Source: Emiliania huxleyi CCMP1516 (taxonomy: Eukaryota > Haptophyta > Isochrysidales > Noelaerhabdaceae). Taken from it: a stretch of 64,000 bases of DNA. Every line of letters starts with the position of its first letter. Positions within the stretch are counted from its first letter, which is position 1. Below the pieces are notes generated by a model, which worked only from the letters and a program-made list of their open reading frames with translations, did not search any database and was not told the DNA's origin. Below, one piece after another: positions 1-10,241 of this stretch. The position numbers and the translations under genes are program-made. The stretch is from NCBI RefSeq assembly GCF_000372725.1, contig NW_005201036.1, forward strand, positions 89,846 to 153,845, written 5' to 3'.

Positions 1-65
1 AGAGACAGCTGCTGCCGCGGAAATAGGTCGTCCCCTTCCCCCACCACGACCTCTCCTTACCCATA

Positions 66-90
66 CCCTAACCCTAACCCTAACCCTAGG
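66..90 (+). repeat. Interstitial telomere-like CCCTAA array
   Basis: About four CCCTAA units end in CCCTAG, immediately before the exon base at 90. The array is flanked by two copies of a roughly 32-bp segment (26-57 and 88-119, one mismatch). It is not a chromosome end, because coding sequence continues through it on the far side. Confidence 0.9.
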
Positions 91-563
91 TCGTCCCCTT
101 CCACCACCACGACCTCTCCGGCCACGTCACCCAAGCCTACCTCTACAAGGCAAACTACAACGAGTACCGGCGCGCGACACCCGACCCTCACCCCCTCCCT
201 CACCCCCACCCCTCACCCTCACCCCTCACCCCCTCCCTCACCCCCTCCCTCACCCCCTCCCTCACCCCCTCCCTCACCCCCTCCCTCACCCCCTCCCTCA
301 CCCCCGTGCCGCCGCCTGGCAGGCCGCGCAAGCTCGAGTGGTACGAGGGCAAGGCCGACGCGCACGTGGATACGCAGATGGTGCCGAACGCCGTCTTCCA
401 CTACGACATCTCGCCCGTCAAGGTGGTGGTGCAGGAGGAGTCGGAGGCGCTCGCCGCCTTCGTCACCAAGATTTGCGCCGTCATCGGCGGCATCTACACG
501 GTGGTCGGTTTGCTCGACAGCGTCATGTACCACTCGGTGCAGTCCTTCTCGAAGAAGAAATAG
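90..563 (+). CDS. ERGIC/Erv41-Erv46 family cargo receptor, C-terminal exons only
   Basis: Two exons, 90-169 and 323-563, are joined across a GC-AG intron (170-322). The joined frame reads VVPFHHHDLSGHVTQ, then YLYKANYNEYRPRKLEWYEG, then a hydrophobic segment ICAVIGGIYTVVGLLDS and the end SFSKKK. In the ERGIC1/ERGIC3 family the conserved C-terminal block is FRYDLSPI..., CAIIGGTFTVAG, then a short lysine-rich cytosolic tail. The same order is seen here (FHYDISPVKV, then CAVIGGIYTVVG). These proteins cycle between ER and Golgi in COPII/COPI vesicles and act as cargo receptors. The lysine tail fits ER-Golgi cycling but is not a strict KKXX signal. The N-terminal part lies upstream of the window. 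The intron is mostly a CACCCCCTCCCT minisatellite. The 3' splice site of the preceding intron is made of telomere-like repeats (see findings). Confidence 0.75.
   Translation, partial: VVPFHHHDLSGHVTQAYLYKANYNEYRRATPDPHPLPHPHPSPSPLTPSLTPSLTPSLTPSLTPSLTPSLTPVPPPGRPRKLEWYEGKADAHVDTQMVPNAVFHYDISPVKVVVQEESEALAAFVTKICAVIGGIYTVVGLLDSVMYHSVQSFSKKK
183..303 (+). repeat. CACCCCCTCCCT minisatellite inside an intron
   Basis: Roughly eight to ten slightly varied 12-bp pyrimidine-rich units fill most of the GC-AG intron of the ERGIC-type gene. The array is C-rich on the coding strand and could serve as an extended polypyrimidine tract. Confidence 0.9.
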
Positions 564-1214
564 GTCGTAGGTTGCGCGGCCGCGGGACACCCTCCTGGCG
601 CGGTACGCACAAAAACGCGGGCGGACACCCCCACATACCAGACCCCGGCCCACAGCAGTGGCGAGTGGGCAGAGGCTCGCGGGATGTTTTGTCTTTTTGA
701 AAGTTGAGAGGATGATGAAAAAAGATCTTTGTGTGAGATAACGATGTGTCTTGTGAGAGTTGTGTGGATCCCGTCCGATAAGGCCGGCAAAAGGCGAACC
801 TCCGTCTCGAGACCTCCGTGAGACTGAGAGCCGTCCCGCAGCGTCCACAGCGAGTCGCTCCCCGGGTTCTCTCGAGAGATGTGGCGCACATATCTCTACC
901 TAATGGGGGGACGCACTTAGTGTGCGCAGTGGGAAAAGGGGACATGACGGAGGCGCGCGCGTGGGCGGTGTGCCCAAGCCCAAGCCGCAAGCCGCGACTG
1001 GTGTGTGCGACCCCAAACCGCGCCCTCGCACCCGGCCAGACAGCTAGCAGAATCATGCTCTCCGCCCTCGCCTCATCAACATGCCGGCGCGGTGAGCGAC
1101 CGACTCGCTTGCGCCCCGGGGCGCGCCTCCCAAACCGCACCCCCCCTCCTCCCACGGACAGGGGGGGTGGCGGGAAAGAGGGTCGTCTCGCTCTCTGCCC
1201 ACTCCCCTCGCGGC

Positions 1215-3262
1215 TCAAGAACTTGCGCCCGCCGCACCCGACGCCCCCGCTGCGGCCGCCGCCGGCTCGCCCTGGCCCGCCGCCGGCTCGCCCTGGCCCG
1301 CCGCCTGCTCCGCAGCGAGAGGCGCCGTGCTCGTGTCGCCCGCAGTGCCGCCACCTGTGCCGCCACTTGTGCCGCCACTTGTGCCGCCACTTGTGCCGCC
1401 CGCCGCTCGCGTGCCGTGCCGCGGGTGCGCGGCGGCGACGACAGCGCCCTGCACGGCGAGCCGCACCGCGACCTCGACGTCTCCGTTCGCCTCGTCGAGG
1501 TAGTGCTGGCACGCCTGTCATTCACAGCGGCGATGGGAGACCAAAGAGTGGGGTCCACCGTTCGCCCGCACGAGGCGGCGAGCGCCTGCGAGGTCTCCTC
1601 GAAGCCCGTCAGCCGCGCCAGCAGCGCGCGAGAAGCGCTGCTGTCCGAGCCGCGCAGCCGGGCGGGAGGGAGAGGCGCCTCCACCCGCGCCGGAGGAAGA
1701 GGCACCTCCGGGTTGGGCGGGCTGCGGGGCGCCGCCGCCACGGCGGCGGCGATGGCGGCGCTGCGGTGGCGGCGCGCGGCGGCGATTCTCGCGAGGAAGG
1801 CCATCCTCTCGGCGCGCGCCTCCGCCAGCCCCGCCTCGAGCTGGCCCACCGTGCCGGGGAGGGGCGGAGGCAGCGGAGGCGGCGGCGGGGGCGGAGGAGG
1901 AGGCAGCGGAGCGAAAGGGTCGAGCTGCTGCATCTCCGCCATGCGAGCCTGCATCTCGGCCATCCGCCTGCGCACGTCCTCGCCGCGGCCGCGCACGCCA
2001 GCCTGTGCGTGGTGAATCTCGGGTAATCTCGGGTACTCTCGGGTCCTCTCGCCGCGCACGCCAGCCTCGTCCATCGACTCGATTCGGTGCATCAGCCGGA
2101 TCATCTGCTGCCGCCGCTCCCGCCGCTCGTCGACGGCGGCGCGGAAGTCGGCGAGCGCGTCCGCGTCTTGGGGCGGGTGGAGGTCGGGGTTCTCGCCCCG
2201 CGCCAGCAGCGCCGCGCGGTGCCGATCGCGGTACTCTCGCCGCGCCTCCTCGCGCACGCGCCGCACCTCCTCCCGCCGCCGCATGTACTCTGCTCGCTGC
2301 TCCGCCCGCCTGCGCGCCGCCTCCGCCTGCGCGCGCGCAACCTCGGCCGCGTGCCTGCGGCCAGGGTTGGGGCCAGGGTTTGGGCTTGGGCCGAGGCTAG
2401 GGCCGAGGTTGGGGCCGGGGTTGGGGCCGAGGTTAGGGCCGAGGCTAGGGCCCGCTTGAGCGCGCGGTGTCGCGCCCGCGCACCTCGCGCGCCGCTCGGC
2501 GGCGGTCACCTCGTCCTCGGTGGCGTGCAGCTCCGCCCAGTGCGCCTCTCCCGCGGCCGTGGCGGTCGGCACCCAGCGGGGCCACATCTCGATGGACGGC
2601 GCAAACCAGCCGCACTGCGGGCACGCGTTGTTGACCGGCGCGGAGGAGCCGGGCCGCCGCTCGCCGTGGTGGGCGAGGAGGTCGTTGCACGCCTCGAGCT
2701 CGACGGGCCCGTACGAGCACCGGCCGCACATCCGCCCGTTCGGCACGAGGAGCGCCAGCTCGGACCCCTCGGCCAGCACCTTCTCCACCTTGCGCGCGAT
2801 CGGCAGCAGCGTCTTGCCCTCCAGGTACGCGCTGAAGGCGCCCTCGCTCGCGTGCTGCGCAATGTCGCGGTCCGAGAAGGCCTCGGCGCTGCACCCGTAC
2901 CCGCGGAGCGGGCAGCAGCACGCGCCGGCGAGCGCGTCGAGAGCGGCGGCGTCCCCCGAGACGCTGGCCGTGTCCGCCTTTGCGGCAATGTACGAGACGC
3001 CCTGAAGCTCTACCGCCTTGGTCGACACGTACGCGCTCAGGCAGGACGCGTGCATGGCGTGGCCCTCCGCGCAGGCGAGCACCGGCAGCCGGCCATCCTC
3101 GTCCTTCTCCTCGAGGCAGATCACGCACAGGAGCGCGGCCTCCTCGCGCGAGCGCTTGGAGCCCACGCCCTCCGCCCCTCCGCTGCACACGGCCTCCGCC
3201 CCTCCGCCGCACACGGCCTCCGCCCCTCCGCCGCACACGGCCTCGGCCTCCACAGACGCCAT
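1215..3262 (-). CDS. RING-type zinc finger protein with C-terminal UBA-like domain
   Basis: Exons (minus strand) 3262-1586 and 1514-1215 are joined across a 71-nt GC-AG intron, giving 658 aa. A modified RING starts at Cys46: C46-x2-C49, C64-x3-H68-x2-H71-x2-C74, with the last pair around C116/C117 and C124 after a long insertion. More Cys pairs follow (CGRC, CPQCGW). The middle is a GPNLGPNPGP repeat, an Arg/Glu-rich coiled coil and a proline run. The splice restores LTGFEETSQ + ACQHYLDEANGDVEVAVRL, a typical UBA/TAP-C-like helix bundle. Without the splice this motif is broken. RING plus UBA suggests a ubiquitin ligase or adaptor that binds ubiquitin chains; the substrate is unknown. Met at 3262 is chosen over an upstream in-frame Met (3403) because the RING begins soon after it and the upstream extension looks non-coding. 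The C-terminal tail is Gly/Thr/Ser repeats and low confidence. Confidence 0.7.
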
Positions 3263-3469
3263 GCGAGATGGACTGTGGCTATGCCAGGTCCGGCGGAAGC
3301 CCAACGTAAGGCTGTGAAGACTGTGAAAGCAGGTCTTTACGTGAAAGCAGGTCGGATGTCGTAACACGATGGCCGAACGGCACGATGGCCTGCGAATGCT
3401 CATTCACAGCGATGCCCGAGGGGAATTCGCGTGGAAATTCGATCCGCCGCGACTCTGGGAGGGGTCCTT

Positions 3470-4412
3470 TACTCGCATAATGTGGGTAAACGAAAAAAGT
3501 AGCGCCCAATTCGTCTACGTACGGCTTAGTGTGTGGTTGGGGTGGCCTCAGGCATCCCCAAGGGAGCCTCTGCGGTGCCACATAAGCAGCTTAGTGATTG
3601 TCGAGACTTAAAGTGTTTCGTCTGAAGATCTCGCAAACAAGACAGACACTACTCTATGTGGTCACCAGTAAACGAAAATTCGACTTTGAGGGATAATATC
3701 TCAAAAGACTGGGTGAGAGCATAGCATTATTATTGCATATTAGGCCGCATAAGGTCAGACTTGACCCCACAAGCATCCAGAACCCGATGCTCCGGCTCGA
3801 CTGTGCCGGCACACTGCCTCCTCGCGCACGCAGCTAGCAGGCCGTTGCGGCCCGTGGTGCACCAGAGAGAGAGGTCGACGCGTTGCCCCCGCTGGCGACC
3901 CCGCGCGGCTCAGGCCAGCCAGAAGGTGTGTGGTGACGGCACCGTGGCAGGAGTGCGGAGATGAGCTCGCCGAACGCGAGCAGCAGATGGCCAAAGTGTG
4001 CCAGCGCGAGAGCCTCGCGAGCGGGCGCAGAAGGAGCTCGCCGTGACACGATGCCGGGCGGTGGTGGTGCTCTGGCGACTGTGCACAGTGGGCAAAGTCA
4101 GGCTGCAACAGGGCAGCACGATGGTAGTGCCCTGCTGCAGCCTGGCCTGACATGCACAGGGCGAACAGAGACACTACTATCGTCTGGCGCTCGTCACCGA
4201 ATCTGGGCGAACTTCGACCGCCGCCACAGCTCGCCACGAGCACGCAGCGACAAAATGCTGACTGTACGGAAGTTGAGGCTAGTCGAGAGGAAGAGGCTGC
4301 CGTGCGAGCCGGCAGCTGGCTGGCTCGGGCGGACTGACTCCGGCGTGTTTTTTCGGCTTCTTCTTTCATAGTAGCGTATACGCTACTTTCGTTTACCCAC
4401 ATTCTGCGAGTA
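3470..4412. mobile_element. 0.94-kb element with short terminal inverted repeats
   Basis: The left end (3470-3504) and right end (4381-4412) are inverted copies sharing TACTCGCA, AATGTGGGTAAACGAAA and GTAGCG. Just inside the right end is a perfect 16-bp palindrome, GTAGCGTATACGCTAC (4371-4386). The interior has a second imperfect hairpin at about 4080-4160 and no recognisable transposase. No clear target duplication is visible. It is best described as a non-autonomous, MITE-like DNA element of unknown superfamily. Confidence 0.6.
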
Positions 4413-6451
4413 TCGGGAAGGAGGTAGGTTGCGGGAAAAATCTGAGAAATCACCCGCACTCCCCCCCCCCCCCCTCCCTACCTAGGTAGTCGGCCGGGCG
4501 GGATCTGCCGACACATAATGACGCTTACCCTCACCTTACTCTCGAAGCAGGTCGTCCCGTCGAACGGCAACAGGGACCAGCCTCTTCGAAGCCTTATGCG
4601 GCGCTTCGAATCAGCGCAGATCGTTCTCGGGCCCCGCTTTGGGTTGGGGTCGGACGGAGACGCGAGCCTCATCGAGCAGGGGGACGAGGTTGGGATTGCA
4701 CTTCCGTCCCCTCGGAACGGGTAGTTGCTGCTGCCTCGCAGGATGCAGGCCACGTCCGCCCGTGATTCGCAGACCCGACCCGTACGCAAAATAGCGGCAT
4801 GCAGCACTGGCGTGGCCCGCCGGGGCGACCGGAGCAGCCATGTCCGCCGCACAGCCCGCACGTAGCGTTGCAGCAGACCTGGCGGCTTGGGTGCTGGACG
4901 CCGGCCGTGCAGGTAGATTTCTCCACACACACAAAGTGGTGGGGCAAGGGGGGGCGACCCTCGCTTCTCCACGCCCGGACACGGGCAGGAGCCCCACGGC
5001 ATTCAAAGTGCAAGCACTGGCCCGGTGCACGTGGGTGAGCAGCCTGCCCCTCCCTCCCGACAAACCAACTCCCGCACACACACAATCGCACTCTGGCCAT
5101 CGAATGACTCCGAATGACTCACTGTGTGTGCTAAGACAGAATCTCCGCAGACATCCAAAACGGGCCGTGCCGCGTTTGTGGTGTCTTCTCAAGCACTAGC
5201 ATCCGGACGCCGCACTCGAGGCCCCAGCTTCGGCTGAGGGCTAACAAGCTGCCGAGCCCAAATCACTGTGAGAGTCGTGATTTCTTGTTGGTCTTCAAAA
5301 ATCTCTCTCTCGGAGAAAGCTGATACAAAGCAAGAACACAACGTTTGTTATGATCCCCCCCAATGAACACACCAGAGAGGGAGGGCGAGACGATCGAGGG
5401 GTCCCGTACCATGCGGAATCGACCCTATCCAGTGCTCAAGTGCTCAAGAACACAACGCACTCTCTCACATGACAAGCGACAAGCGATCCCCACGACAGCG
5501 ATTATGGGTGGGGACTAACTACTCGAGTACATGATCCGAAGATGAAGGGTGGAGGGGCCCGTCCGCAGAGCTAGGCGGCGCGGGCACCGCCCACTGGGGC
5601 CGAGGGCAAGAGAGGTGTGGCTACGTGACCCGAAAAGGCCAGAGTCGAGAGCAACCCTCGAGCTGGGTCGCTCATATACTCAACACGCCCCCACGACGCA
5701 GCACGAGGTTGCTGTTGTATATCCGATACCGCCGTGTTTCGAGGTAGGGCAGGCGTTCCGGGACGCGAGTTCCCCCGGGTTACCTTGGGCACTATTTTCG
5801 ATCTTTTTCGTAGCCGTTTGCCGCTTGCTTGTTCTTGACGTCGTTGACCCAGTTGGCACGCTCAGGGGAGTTGACCCAGTTGGTACGCGTCTTGCGCGCC
5901 TACTTTTTAATAGTATCGGCATCACCCGCCACAAACCGCCGCCATGAAGATCTGGGTGGGCGGTAAGCCGTCATTGCCCGGCGCTGCTTGCAGCGCTCTG
6001 GGTGGTAGTGGCGGCGCTCCAAGAGTGGTGCTCTTGGGAAGAGGTTCCTCCTTTCCGCTCCCCCCCGCAAGGCGCGAGACACACAGATCTACTGATGACA
6101 CCGCCGACCACCGCTTCCTTTTAAACGACGGGTACCAAATCGAGGGGTCCCGTACCACGCGGAATCGACCCTATCCAGTGTGCTCAAGTGCTCAATAATA
6201 GAGGAGCGAAAATCAGATTGTTTCTTGCTAAGGCGCCTAAGTGACGGTTGGCATCAACCGATCTGCTGCGTGTGGTGGAGTTGGTGCCCACCGCTTCCTT
6301 AAGAAAGAAATAGCAAACCCTGTCAGCAGTTCACCCTCGGGTATGTTCGTAAGAGCTAAGTATATCTGAAAATCGTGGCGCCTGCATCTCATCGAGCTCC
6401 GACCGCCGCTCCGAGCTGTCATCACCAATCGTGAGCACAACCTAGGCTTGG
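4413..6451. other. Intergenic region with dispersed repeats, no recognised gene
   Basis: No open frame here matches a known family. Three repeats are visible. 4912-5041 recurs inverted at 59159-59298. About 5220-5310 is related to 30741-30905 (shared pieces CCCCAGCTTCGGCTGAG and GTCGTGATTTCTTGTTGGT). 5393-5446 is repeated directly at 6139-6195. A small pair GTTGACCCAGTTGG also occurs twice near 5840-5885. Confidence 0.7.
4912..5041 (+). repeat. Dispersed repeat, copy A (inverted copy at 59159-59298)
   Basis: The segment from GTAGATTTCTCCACACACAC to GCACGTGGGTGAGCA matches, in inverse orientation and with few differences, 59159-59298. No coding function is apparent, and open frames crossing it are chance GC-rich frames. 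Confidence 0.8.
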
Positions 6452-8314
6452 ATGCTGAGCCACCTGAGCCACAGAGGGTGCCGCGCGGCGACGTGGCAAG
6501 CGCGCATCGTGCGATTCAGCCCCGCCGTCAGCAAGCCGGTCGCGATCAAGCCAGATTCGCTCGCGCAGTCCCGCCGCCGATCCACCACGTCCACGTCCTC
6601 GCAAGAACAAAAAAACGCTGGCTTCATCCTTGACCTCGGAACTAAGGAGCTCATTCCCGAGTGGAAAAAGATGATTGCGCCGTCGACATTCGTGACCGAC
6701 GTGACGGCGGGCGTAACAGTCGGCTGCGTCGCGGTGCCGCTGTCGCTGGCCATTGCGGTTGCAAGCGGTGTTCCGCCCGAGGTGGGGCTTGTTAGCGCAG
6801 CGGTGGCGGGCGTCGCCGGCGGGCTGATGGGAGGCACGACGCTCGCCATCACGGGCCCGGCCGCGGCGATCAGCCTGCTGGTCTGCGAGGCGGTGCAGAC
6901 ACACGGTCTCGGCACGCTCCCCTTCATCACCCTCGCGTGCGGCGGGCTGCAGCTGGCGATGGGCGTTGTTCGCGGAGGCGGCATCACCAAATACGTGCCG
7001 GAGAGCGTCATCGCGGGCTTCACGACCGGCATTGGCGTCATGATTCTGGCCGGCCAGCTGCCAAAGGCACTCGACCATCGCCCTCCAATCACGTCGAGAG
7101 GAGGTGCTCCCTGGGTGATATTGACCCAGCCTGTTGTCTCTAGGCGCTCGACCTGACACTGCCCGCCGGCCTCAACACCGTCGAGGTGGTGCAGGCCGTG
7201 GGCGCCAACATCTTCAAAATCAACCCCGCCGCCTTCGCGCTCACGATCGGCGTGATCGGCACGATGCACGTCATTCCCAAGATCCACCCGAAGATACCGT
7301 CGGCCCTCGTCGCAGTCGGCGGAGCCACGGCCACAACGAAGCTGCTCGGGCTCAGCGCGACCTCCATCGGCGCGCTGCCGAGTGGGCTCTCCGCCTTCAC
7401 GCTCAGCATGCCGACCCTCCCGCCCGTCGAGTCGCTGCCTGCGCTCGGCGGCACCCTCCTCCTCCACTGATGCCAAGACGAGCCTCGTCGAGCGCTCTCC
7501 CCGAACCTCTCCCCACCTTGTCATAGGCACCATCCTGCTCATCTACGCCATGACGAGTGCGGAGACGCTCCTCTCGTGCACGGCCCTTGACCGGCTGCGG
7601 CCGACCTCATACAAGCACAACCCCGACCAGGAGCTCTTCGGGAGGGGATCGCAAACATGACTCTCGGTTGTATCTCGGCTGTATCTCGGCTGTATCTTGG
7701 CTATAGGAGCTCATCGGGCAGGGCGTCGCCAACATCACGTCGGCTGCTTTCATGGGCAGCCCGTTTAGACGGACTTCCAGCCGTTTCACTGTATTCGCAA
7801 CCCTTCTATCCACGCGAGGGCGCAGGTAGGTGTAGGGTGGGGTCCGTTCTCGTGACTCTGGTGTATCCACAACGTAGGCATGCCCGTCACCGCCGTCATC
7901 GCGCGCTCGAGCCTCAACATCAAGCTCAAGGCGAACTCCCGCCTCCCCGCCCTCGTCCAGTCGGCTTTCGTCTTTGGCTCTCTCGCGCTTTACTCGGACG
8001 TCATCTCGGCGGTCCCCCTGTCCGCTCTCGCGGGCGTGCTCATCTCGTCGGGTGCCGGGATGCTGCAGCCCGCTGAGCTCAAGAGCTGCCTCGCCGACGA
8101 CAAGTACAACATCGGGCCGTACCTCGTCACCACGGGCGGCATGCTCACGATGGGCATGGCGGAGGGCATCGTCCTCGGCTGCGCCTCGTCGGCCGCCAAG
8201 CACCTCGTGCAGCAGCACCTCCTCGCCGCCGGCGGCGGCGGCTGGGTGGTCCACGCTGAGGAGGCCCCCCCCAAGGCGCCAGTCCCCTCGCCCGGCACGC
8301 GAAAGGAGGCCTGA
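6452..8314 (+). CDS. SulP/SLC26 family anion (sulfate) transporter
   Basis: The five-exon model 6452-7066, 7144-7450, 7527-7630, 7707-7755, 7878-8314 keeps frame and gives 503 aa. Family hallmarks appear in order: VTDVTAGVTVGCVAVPLSLA (first helices), ITGPAAAISLL, then across introns LIYAMTSAETLLSCTALDRL, ELIGQGVANITSAAFMG and GMPVTAVIARSS, which together form the SulP signature split by two introns. About ten or more membrane helices are expected. SulP proteins move sulfate, bicarbonate or other anions across the plasma or organelle membrane. The length is short and no C-terminal STAS domain is visible. The introns are 77, 76, 76 and 122 nt. Three start with GC and one with GA, and each is bounded by short direct repeats. 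The substrate cannot be told from sequence. Confidence 0.88.
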
Positions 8315-10241
8315 CTTGCCAGGGCGGCAGGTCAGCGCACGCTACGTACGTGTACGTGTGGTGTCACCGGCGCCGATTCCGGTGAACGCCCTGCGGTCTG
8401 AGGCCGCGCAGCCGGGATGCTCTCTCGTCGGGCTCGGGCGGTGGTGCCTTCTTTATAGGCGCCCTTGACCCAACATTGAAGGTACATATAAAGGTAGGGG
8501 AAGGGAGCGGGGGGGGCGCCCAGCATCACAGGCGAAGACGCTCAAGCAAGCAGTGTATCGACTCAGCAACAGATAGGCAGCGCTGACAGCCGCGTCACGG
8601 TCTCGCCGCCATGGGGGATGGGGGGTGCAGGGCAGGGGGGGGGGGGGGGGGCAGTCTCTCCGAACATAGCTCATTGCTCATGGCCAAACACGATCTAGAG
8701 GGCGATGGGGGGTCGGGGGCGCAGCGAGGCGGGGGGACAGATGAGCACACGATCTAGCGCGATGCGGTCGCGGTCTACGCGAATGGACTGCTCATTGGAT
8801 GCGTAATTCTAGGTTGACTTCTCCGAAAGATCTAGTGCAGTTTGCAGACGCCCGCAGAATTTTGCAGCATCTCGGAGGATGTAAAGGCCCTAGCTGGGCC
8901 GCGACATCACGTCCTTCGTTTCTGTGGCAAGTGTGAAGGGTACCAGCTGCCAAAGGGGTCGATTTCTCGACCTCCCGAATTCTCCGGGTAAGGGCGGTCC
9001 CCGGCATTATTTAGGGTGCTAATCACGAATCCAAGGCCAGAAACACGCCGCAAGATCATCCTACAGGTGTACTCGGTAACTCCATGGCCCATACCTGCTT
9101 AAAGTAGATGCCCTAAAGCGGCGGTGACGACGAGAAGCGTCTTCATGGCGCCGCTCTGGTTCGTATCCATCATGGCTACCTGTGGGCGCGCGTGAACCCG
9201 TAGAAGCAGGCGCGCGTGAGAGCAGCAGGCGCGCGCGAGAGCAGGCGCACGATACCCTATCGAGGGCGACGATTTCGCCCGTCCCGATTTTCGGCGACTA
9301 GTTTACGCGGATGTCAGCGAGGACCAACCGAACGCTTGTGGATGAGAACGAATAGGCACGGAAAGTTCTCAGTCGTTCTTCACACGGCAATCGCCTCGTC
9401 TTCATCTCGAGATCTTCATCTGCACGCTTATCTCCCGTCAGATCGGATCTCCCTGCCATTCGTGAAGTCCTGATCGGATGTCTCCCTCTCGTTTCCCTGG
9501 ATGGAAGCTTCGGAAACGTGCAACAGGTAGAGGGGACCCTCTGGTTTCCGGCTGGGGTTGCTGGAAACCTATGACAGGCCCGCCAGCCAGAGGAGTCCCC
9601 TCTCGTCTAGGACACGTTTGTTTGGCATGGTTGGTGGGGGCGAGGGGGGAGAGAGAGAGAAATGTTGTCGTGTTTCAAACAGACAACCCAAGGGAGGGAT
9701 GGGAGGAAGGCACGCCGCCACCACACAAGCGCACTTGGAGCACTTGGAGTGCAGTTATCAACCGCACATCCAGGGCCGGGGAGCTAAGAAGCGCACCCAG
9801 CGGGCCGGATGATTGGCATCGGGTTGCGGGCAAGAGAGCCCTAGCCCCGGGGGTGCGCGGTCGCAGGGCCATAACACGTCTCCGAGGGTTAGCCCCCCGC
9901 GTACCGGGTTACCCCTTAACTGCAGAACGCACCCTCTTCCTCGACCGTGGGGGGGTGCGCGGTCGCAGGGCCATAACACGGGTCTCCGAGGGCGTACGGC
10001 AGCGCTCCGGGTTTCCCTCAGCGGCGGAATTTTTCCCTCGCGCTTCCCTGGGCCCCCCTAGCAGCAGACCGCACCCCCTCTACTCGGAGCTAAAGAATAC
10101 TCTCCGAGGGTTGGACCCGCGTACCAGGTTTCCCCTTAACTGCAAGGACGCCCCCTCTACTCGGAGCTAGAGATACGTGATACGGGAATACGTACCGCCC
10201 CGGCTCAGTTTTTCTTACAGTGGCTGTATGCCCACACCCTG
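8315..10241. other. Intergenic region, no recognised gene
   Basis: It contains a G-run near 8636-8651, small GCAGGCGCGCG repeats near 9205-9250 and, at its right end, one copy of a dispersed repeat (about 9800-10175) that recurs inverted at 33471-33800. No open frame resembles a known family. Confidence 0.65.
9800..10175 (+). repeat. Dispersed tandem-structured repeat, copy A
   Basis: The internal unit GGTGCGCGGTCGCAGGGCC followed by ATAACACG and TCTCCGAGGG occurs twice, near 9855 and 9955, with a third partial unit at about 10080-10175 ending TACTCGGAGCTA. The same arrangement is found in reverse at 33471-33800. It is probably a transposable-element remnant. Confidence 0.8.

Noticed and set aside
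1..90. Possible chromosome end because of CCCTAA repeats
   Set aside because: Only about four units are present, coding exons continue on the right, and non-telomeric sequence lies to the left.
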